Assembly: GCA_946481605.1 (NCBI GenBank)
Contig: CAMLPA010000112.1
Coordinates: forward strand, 1 to 9,017
Source: an uncultured Flavihumibacter sp.
Lineage (GTDB): Bacteria > Bacteroidota > Bacteroidia > Chitinophagales > Chitinophagaceae
Direction: 5' to 3'
DNA: 9,017 nt
Shown here: positions 5,434 through 9,017 of the stretch, in pieces
Layout of the letters: each line of letters starts with the position of its first letter
Numbering within the stretch: position 1 is the stretch's first letter
Position numbers and translations under genes: made by a program
Notes under the pieces: generated by a model
Told to the model about the DNA's origin: nothing
Database searches by the model: none
Seen by the model: the letters and a program-made list of their open reading frames with translations, nothing else

Positions 5434-7038
5434 ATGAAGAAATTGTACCTGTTGACGGCGTTCATCGCTGGAGCCACTATCGCTTCCATCTGTTTCAATC
5501 AACTGCTCCTTGCGGGCATTCTCATTGTTTTACTTGCCCTCTTCACCGTATTCCAGGTATTTCAACGAACCCGTTCCGAAGCCGATACCCGGTATTTCAA
5601 AGCCAAATACGACCAACTGGCCACCAATGCCACCATCGGTATCTGTATCGCCGCCCCGGATGGGAAAATGAGTTTCGTGAGCAACCAGGTACTCGCCATT
5701 ACAGGCAATATGGACCTGGAAGATAAGTCTGTGCTGTTCGAATCACTTTTTCCCGAATACTTTCAGCCTGTTATCAGGCATCATTTTGCAGAACAACTGG
5801 AAAACGATGTACACGAAATACATTTCAGAATAGCGCTCCACGAGGAAAAGCATGTGGAGATCACCAGTTACCTGCTTTACAATAAACATGCGGTTTCAGG
5901 ATTGCATATTATCGTGAAGAACATTACAGACAGAGTGAAACTGGAGCAGGAACTGGAACTGCTGAAGAAAGCGGGGGAACAGGCGCAATTCCAGGTGCAG
6001 CACCTCATAGATGCCATTCCGCTGATGATCTACATCAAAGACCTGAATGGTAAGTATGTAACCGTGAACCAAACCTTTCTTCACTACATCAACCGCCGTC
6101 CGGAAGAAGTGATCGGTAAAACGATTTTTGATGTGTATGGACACGATGAGTCATTCCTCAGAACCTATGCGGATGCCGACGCAAAAGTGATTCAATCACT
6201 CGAGCCGCTGGAGATGGAGAATGTATTCAATGGACCCTGGGGGAAAACTCATGTATTTACCGTGAAGTTTCCATTTTTTGATCAGGAGGGGCGGCTCACA
6301 GGGGTGGCGGCAATTACAAAAGACAATACGGATGCCGTGAATTACCGGGAAATGCTGGAAACAAGTTCCGCAAGGGCCAGCAAAATAGAAGTACAGTTGC
6401 AAACGCTTACCCACCATATCAGGCATGATGTAAGAACACCTTTGCAGGGTGCGGCCAGTATTACAGCGCAACTGCTGCAAACACCGCTTTCACCTGAGCA
6501 ACAGATTTTTCTGCAACAACTTGATGAAACGATCCGGCATGCTTCAGAAACAGCGGATGAAATGGTCCAGCTTTGCAACGATATTCCCGAAAATATGCTG
6601 GAAGAAAAACACCCGCTTTGCATCCGGAAAATCACGGAGGAACTTGCCACGCGTTTCAACACGCTGGTACAGGGAAGACCACTAAAGGTGCATACCGTGA
6701 TTCACCCATCCGTTCCCAAAAGTGTTGCGGGGCATGGCCAGCAAACAACACAGGTATTACAGGTATTGCTGGCACAGGCTTTCAGGCTCACGAAGGAGGG
6801 ATATATCCAGTTGGAAACACAATTGGATGAAATGCAACGGAACAATAAAGCGAGGTTGCGTTTCAGGATTTCTTACACAGGAACGCATGAATCCGGCGCA
6901 CTTGTGGAAGCCTCCTTAGGATGGGCGCTTGCGCAGAAGATAGCAAAATCTGTGGAAGGAACGCTTCGTTTTGGAGACAATGAACACCCCGTACCTTATT
7001 TTGAATTGCTGCTGCCGTTCGAACTACTGGAACAATGA
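5434..7038 (+). CDS. Membrane PAS-PAS histidine-kinase-like protein with degenerate ATP-binding domain (probable pseudokinase)
   Basis: A 534-residue signalling protein. Seen: two N-terminal hydrophobic segments (about 4-20 and 24-42) forming a membrane hairpin with almost no periplasmic part; PAS domain 1 at about 55-168; a short helical linker (about 168-190); PAS domain 2 at about 188-300 (DAIPLMIYIKDLNGKYVTVNQTF); a DHp helix with the H-box RHDVRTPLQG, phospho-acceptor candidate H331; and a C-terminal HATPase-like region at about 395-530. The ATPase boxes are altered. In the N-box (QVLLAQAFRLT) the Asn is Q448; in the G1 position (ISYTGTHES) the Asp is Y481 and the second Gly is H484; in the G2 position (SLGWALAQ) the first Gly is S494. 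These residues bind Mg-ATP in active kinases, so autophosphorylation is unlikely. No receiver domain and no response-regulator gene lie nearby. It is divergent from the PAP2 gene, and its 3' end overlaps the Rieske gene by 15 bp. The PAS/DHp call is firm; loss of kinase activity is inferred. Confidence 0.87.
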   Translation: MKKLYLLTAFIAGATIASICFNQLLLAGILIVLLALFTVFQVFQRTRSEADTRYFKAKYDQLATNATIGICIAAPDGKMSFVSNQVLAITGNMDLEDKSVLFESLFPEYFQPVIRHHFAEQLENDVHEIHFRIALHEEKHVEITSYLLYNKHAVSGLHIIVKNITDRVKLEQELELLKKAGEQAQFQVQHLIDAIPLMIYIKDLNGKYVTVNQTFLHYINRRPEEVIGKTIFDVYGHDESFLRTYADADAKVIQSLEPLEMENVFNGPWGKTHVFTVKFPFFDQEGRLTGVAAITKDNTDAVNYREMLETSSARASKIEVQLQTLTHHIRHDVRTPLQGAASITAQLLQTPLSPEQQIFLQQLDETIRHASETADEMVQLCNDIPENMLEEKHPLCIRKITEELATRFNTLVQGRPLKVHTVIHPSVPKSVAGHGQQTTQVLQVLLAQAFRLTKEGYIQLETQLDEMQRNNKARLRFRISYTGTHESGALVEASLGWALAQKIAKSVEGTLRFGDNEHPVPYFELLLPFELLEQ

Positions 7039-7377
7039 ACTGAAGAAGCCTGGCTTAATCCCGATGAATACACCGCTATCCCGTATTTCCACCGGCCAGG
7101 TGCGCAGATAATAACCCTCCCCGCTCGTGTTTCTCCCGTTCTCAGCGTTGAATTTATAACGGTGCAGCGGACATACCACATTTCCCATGGCATCAAAAAA
7201 GCCATCGGCCATGATGCCGCCCGCATGTGGGCACTTCAGCGCAAAAGCCACCCATTTTTCTCCGTGGCGACCAATGCACATTCTTTTCCCATCCGCCTCG
7301 ATGATCCCGATGTTGTTGGGCCCCAAAACAAATTCATTTACACTATCGGCCACTTTTATCCAGTTCAGCCCACTCAT
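7024..7377 (-). CDS. Small Rieske [2Fe-2S] ferredoxin-like protein
   Basis: A 117-residue soluble protein consisting of one Rieske domain. Seen: the two cluster-binding boxes, C49-P-H51 (CPHAGG) and C69-P-L-H72 (CPLHRYKF), 20 residues apart cysteine to cysteine. These give the two-Cys/two-His ligand set of a [2Fe-2S] cluster. There is no signal peptide or TM segment, so it is cytoplasmic, unlike the membrane Rieske proteins of bc complexes. It resembles the NirD/biphenyl-dioxygenase ferredoxin class, which pass electrons to an oxygenase or reductase; no partner is encoded here. Its ATG overlaps the hflX stop by one base (TAATG), so translation is probably coupled to hflX. The 3' end, with stop TAG at 7024-7026, lies inside the end of the convergent kinase gene. 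Confidence 0.92.
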   Translation of the reverse strand: MSGLNWIKVADSVNEFVLGPNNIGIIEADGKRMCIGRHGEKWVAFALKCPHAGGIMADGFFDAMGNVVCPLHRYKFNAENGRNTSGEGYYLRTWPVEIRDSGVFIGIKPGFFSSLFQ

Positions 7378-8585
7378 TAATAGAAGTATTCGGATTTATA
7401 GGGGAACCGCTCCTGGTAGAGGTCGCGCACCTTATATAAAATGCGGGTCCGCAATTGTTCGATGTTCCGCTTTTCAATGGCGGAAACGAAAACACAATTC
7501 CCGTCGGTATAACGCTGCCATTTCTCTTTCAGTTCTTCCAGTATCTGTTGTTTCACACCTTCTTCCAGCCATTCATCGAACGTGCGTTCCTCGTAGAGGT
7601 CGAGTTTGTTGAAAATGGTGATCATCGGTTTATCGAAGGCTTTCAGTTCCTGGAGGGTCTTGTTCACCACACCGTACTGGTCTTCGTAAGCCGGGTGCGA
7701 TACATCCACCACATGCAGCAGGATATCGGCTTCCCGTACTTCATCCAGCGTGCTTTTGAAACTTTCAACCAGGTGGTGGGGCAGTTTCCGGATAAAACCC
7801 ACGGTGTCGCTCAGCAGGAAAGGCGTACTTTCAAACACGACTTTACGCGTAGTGGTTTCGAGGGTGGCGAAAAGTTTGTTCTCCGCGAAAACCTCACTTT
7901 TACTGAGGATATTCATCAGCGTGGACTTGCCCACATTTGTGTACCCCACCAACGCCACGCGGATAAATTCGCCACGGTCTTTGCGTTGGGTGAAAGCCTG
8001 CTTATCGATTTCCGCGAGTTTTTTGCGGAGCAATACAATTTTGTCTTTAACGATCCGGCGGTCGGTCTCAATTTCGGTTTCCCCGGGACCTCTTGTGCCG
8101 ATACCGCCCCCCTGCCTTTCCAGGTGTTTCCACATCCCTTTCAACCGGGGAAGCAGGTATTGGTATTGGGCCAGTTCCACCTGCGTTTTCGCCTGCGCCG
8201 TTTTTGCCCTGCGGGCGAAGATGTCCAGGATAAGATCGGAGCGGTCAATCGTTTTTATCCCGGTATCCTTTTCGATATTGATGATTTGTGAGCCGGTAAG
8301 TTCGTCGTCGAATATCAGCAGTTCCGCTCCTTTGCTGAGGGCGTACTGTTTAATTTCTTCCAGTTTCCCTTTTCCCACGAAGGTCCGGCTATCGGGATGC
8401 GCCAGTTTTTGGTAGAATTTCTTCACGGTAACGGCGCCTGCGGTTTCCGCAAGGAATTGTAATTCATCCAGGTATTCCAATACCTGTTGTTCCGTTTGTT
8501 CTTTGGTAACCAGTCCCACCAGGAGCGCTTTCTCCTGTTTCTGAATGATAGATTTGTTCTCGAGCAATGAATCAAGTTTCGGCAA
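7377..8585 (-). CDS. hflX: GTPase HflX (ribosome-associated)
   Basis: A translation-factor-like GTPase of about 400 residues that binds the 50S subunit or 70S ribosome and, in characterised bacteria, splits stalled ribosomes under stress. Seen: the N-terminal HflX domain (TFVGKGKLEEI, 68-78; IFDDELTGSQ); the glycine-rich linker GGGIGTRGPGETEIETDRR (159-177); and the G domain with G1 GYTNVGKST (214-222), G2 region LFATLETTTR, G3 D260-TVGF, G4 N326-KLD and G5 VSA (367-369). All are intact and the length is normal. There is no ATG at the 5' end. The longest frame opens at TTG 8585-8583, but that codon overlaps a perfect TAnnTTTG box. The TTG at 8567-8565, giving a protein that begins M-L-E-N-K, is at least as likely. 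The Rieske gene follows with a one-base overlap, forming a two-gene operon. Confidence 0.95.
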   Translation of the reverse strand: MPKLDSLLENKSIIQKQEKALLVGLVTKEQTEQQVLEYLDELQFLAETAGAVTVKKFYQKLAHPDSRTFVGKGKLEEIKQYALSKGAELLIFDDELTGSQIINIEKDTGIKTIDRSDLILDIFARRAKTAQAKTQVELAQYQYLLPRLKGMWKHLERQGGGIGTRGPGETEIETDRRIVKDKIVLLRKKLAEIDKQAFTQRKDRGEFIRVALVGYTNVGKSTLMNILSKSEVFAENKLFATLETTTRKVVFESTPFLLSDTVGFIRKLPHHLVESFKSTLDEVREADILLHVVDVSHPAYEDQYGVVNKTLQELKAFDKPMITIFNKLDLYEERTFDEWLEEGVKQQILEELKEKWQRYTDGNCVFVSAIEKRNIEQLRTRILYKVRDLYQERFPYKSEYFY

Positions 8586-8590
8586 AGATA
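8583..8590 (-). promoter_or_regulatory. Candidate -7 promoter box of hflX-Rieske operon
   Basis: TATCTTTG on the minus strand matches the Bacteroidota -7 consensus TAnnTTTG at every fixed position. Transcription would start near 8576, inside the longest hflX frame, which favours the TTG start at 8567 (leader of about 10 bases or less). No strong TTG lies at the -33 position; a TTTTCG stretch lies a little closer than expected. Confidence 0.45.
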
Positions 8591-8717
8591 GGAAGGGCGG
8601 GGCGAAAATGGGGTTTCAGGGCGAAAGGCATGGATTTTTTAAGTAGATTAAGGAAGAAATCCGGGCAACGCTTTTATTTTATAGGAAGCTGGTTGCGAAA
8701 GATTGTTTCGGGAAACG

Positions 8718-8742
8718 CCAGCGCTTCGCACTGGATTTTTTT
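8718..8742 (+). terminator. Terminator-like hairpin plus T-run ahead of the last gene
   Basis: CCAGCGC (8718-8724) pairs with GCACTGG (8728-8734) around a TTC loop, with one C-A mismatch, followed by A and seven T (8736-8742). It looks like a short intrinsic terminator on the plus strand, but no plus-strand gene lies just upstream. It sits 19 bases before the ATG at 8762, so it could act as an attenuator, end a small transcript, or be chance. Confidence 0.3.
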
Positions 8743-8761
8743 ATCCTTAAAACAGTTTCAG

Positions 8762-9017
8762 ATGGATGCATCGGAGTTGAACATAGAAAGATACCTATCA
8801 GGCGCGATGAACGAGGAAGAGCGAACTGCTTTTAAACAAAAGCTGAAGGCCGATCCTGTTTTTTCGAAGCGTGTGCGCAGGGCGTCGGTCAGGCGCAGGC
8901 GCTACCTCTTCGCGGGCATTGCTTCTGTGGCCATCGTGGCCGTTATTTTCTTATGGCCATCGCCCGGGTACATCGACCGTTGGGGGCAGATGAAAATGGA
9001 GAACCCGATTGAAAGAG
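8762..9017 (+). CDS. Single-pass membrane protein with anti-sigma-like N-terminus (partial, cut by window end)
   Basis: The first 85 residues of an open frame that runs off the window. Seen: an N-terminal helical segment, NIERYLSGAMNEEERTAFK, followed by LKADPVF. This matches the 'E-YL-G-(L/M)-EEE---F---L--D' pattern at the N-terminus of many Bacteroidota anti-sigma factors and of TPR-containing membrane proteins. A basic stretch, RVRRASVRRRR, comes next, and a single TM helix at about 48-66 (the basic side being cytoplasmic). The periplasmic or C-terminal part is missing, so anti-sigma factor, TPR protein or other membrane protein cannot be separated. The ATG at 8762 starts the recognisable motif closely. 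An in-frame ATG at 8630 would add 44 unconserved-looking residues and is less likely. No clear promoter box was seen between this gene and hflX, which is divergent. Confidence 0.7.
   Translation, partial: MDASELNIERYLSGAMNEEERTAFKQKLKADPVFSKRVRRASVRRRRYLFAGIASVAIVAVIFLWPSPGYIDRWGQMKMENPIER

Noticed and set aside
5434..7038. Kinase and the winged-helix protein (9-983) as a two-component pair
   Set aside because: The winged-helix protein has no receiver domain, lies over 4 kb away in a separate unit, and the kinase probably cannot autophosphorylate.
7455..8415. Long plus-strand open frames of 278 and 221 codons opposite hflX
   Set aside because: They are antisense shadows of hflX, whose minus-strand product has all GTPase motifs; their translations show no domain pattern.

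Overview
The window looks like chromosomal DNA from a member of the Bacteroidota, most plausibly a Chitinophagaceae-type genome. Several signs agree: promoter-like boxes of the TAnnTTTG type characteristic of this phylum, no clear Shine-Dalgarno sequences in front of most genes, a membrane-anchored winged-helix regulator of a Bacteroidota-type layout, and protein sequences of Bacteroidota flavour. The assignment rests on sequence character, not on a database search.

Layout, left to right. (1) A membrane protein with a C-terminal OmpR/PhoB-type winged helix (9-983, +) faces a convergent gene (1049-2521, -) for an AlbA_2/Schlafen-like nucleic-acid-binding protein. That protein has a GHKL-like ATP-binding region, an in-frame (NDTI)n tandem-repeat linker and a C-terminal HTH. 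(2) A stand-alone tRNA-Asn(GTT) gene (2793-2866, -) has its own good promoter and an intrinsic terminator. (3) A two-gene minus-strand operon encodes a PAP2-family membrane phosphatase (4621-5229), then an ArnT/PMT-like family 39 glycosyltransferase (2950-4608). (4) Divergent from it is a two-PAS membrane histidine-kinase-like protein (5434-7038, +). Its DHp histidine is intact, but its ATP-binding boxes have lost the key residues, so it is probably a pseudokinase. (5) A minus-strand pair encodes the ribosome-associated GTPase HflX (7377-8585) and a small Rieske [2Fe-2S] protein (7024-7377). They are joined by a one-base TAATG stop/start overlap, and the Rieske 3' end overlaps the kinase 3' end by 15 bp. 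(6) At the right edge is the start of a single-pass membrane protein with an anti-sigma-like N-terminus, cut by the window (8762 onward, +).

Functionally this is mostly ordinary chromosome: envelope glycolipid modification (PAP2 plus GT39), translation stress (hflX), one tRNA, and three signalling or regulatory proteins without evident partners. No CRISPR array, insertion sequence, integrase, rRNA or toxin-antitoxin pair was seen. I found no clear-cut new multi-gene system. The most notable observations are the degenerate ATPase domain of the PAS kinase, the reversed ToxR-like architecture of the first gene, the length-variable NDTI repeat, and the doubtful start of hflX, whose apparent TTG lies inside a perfect promoter box.
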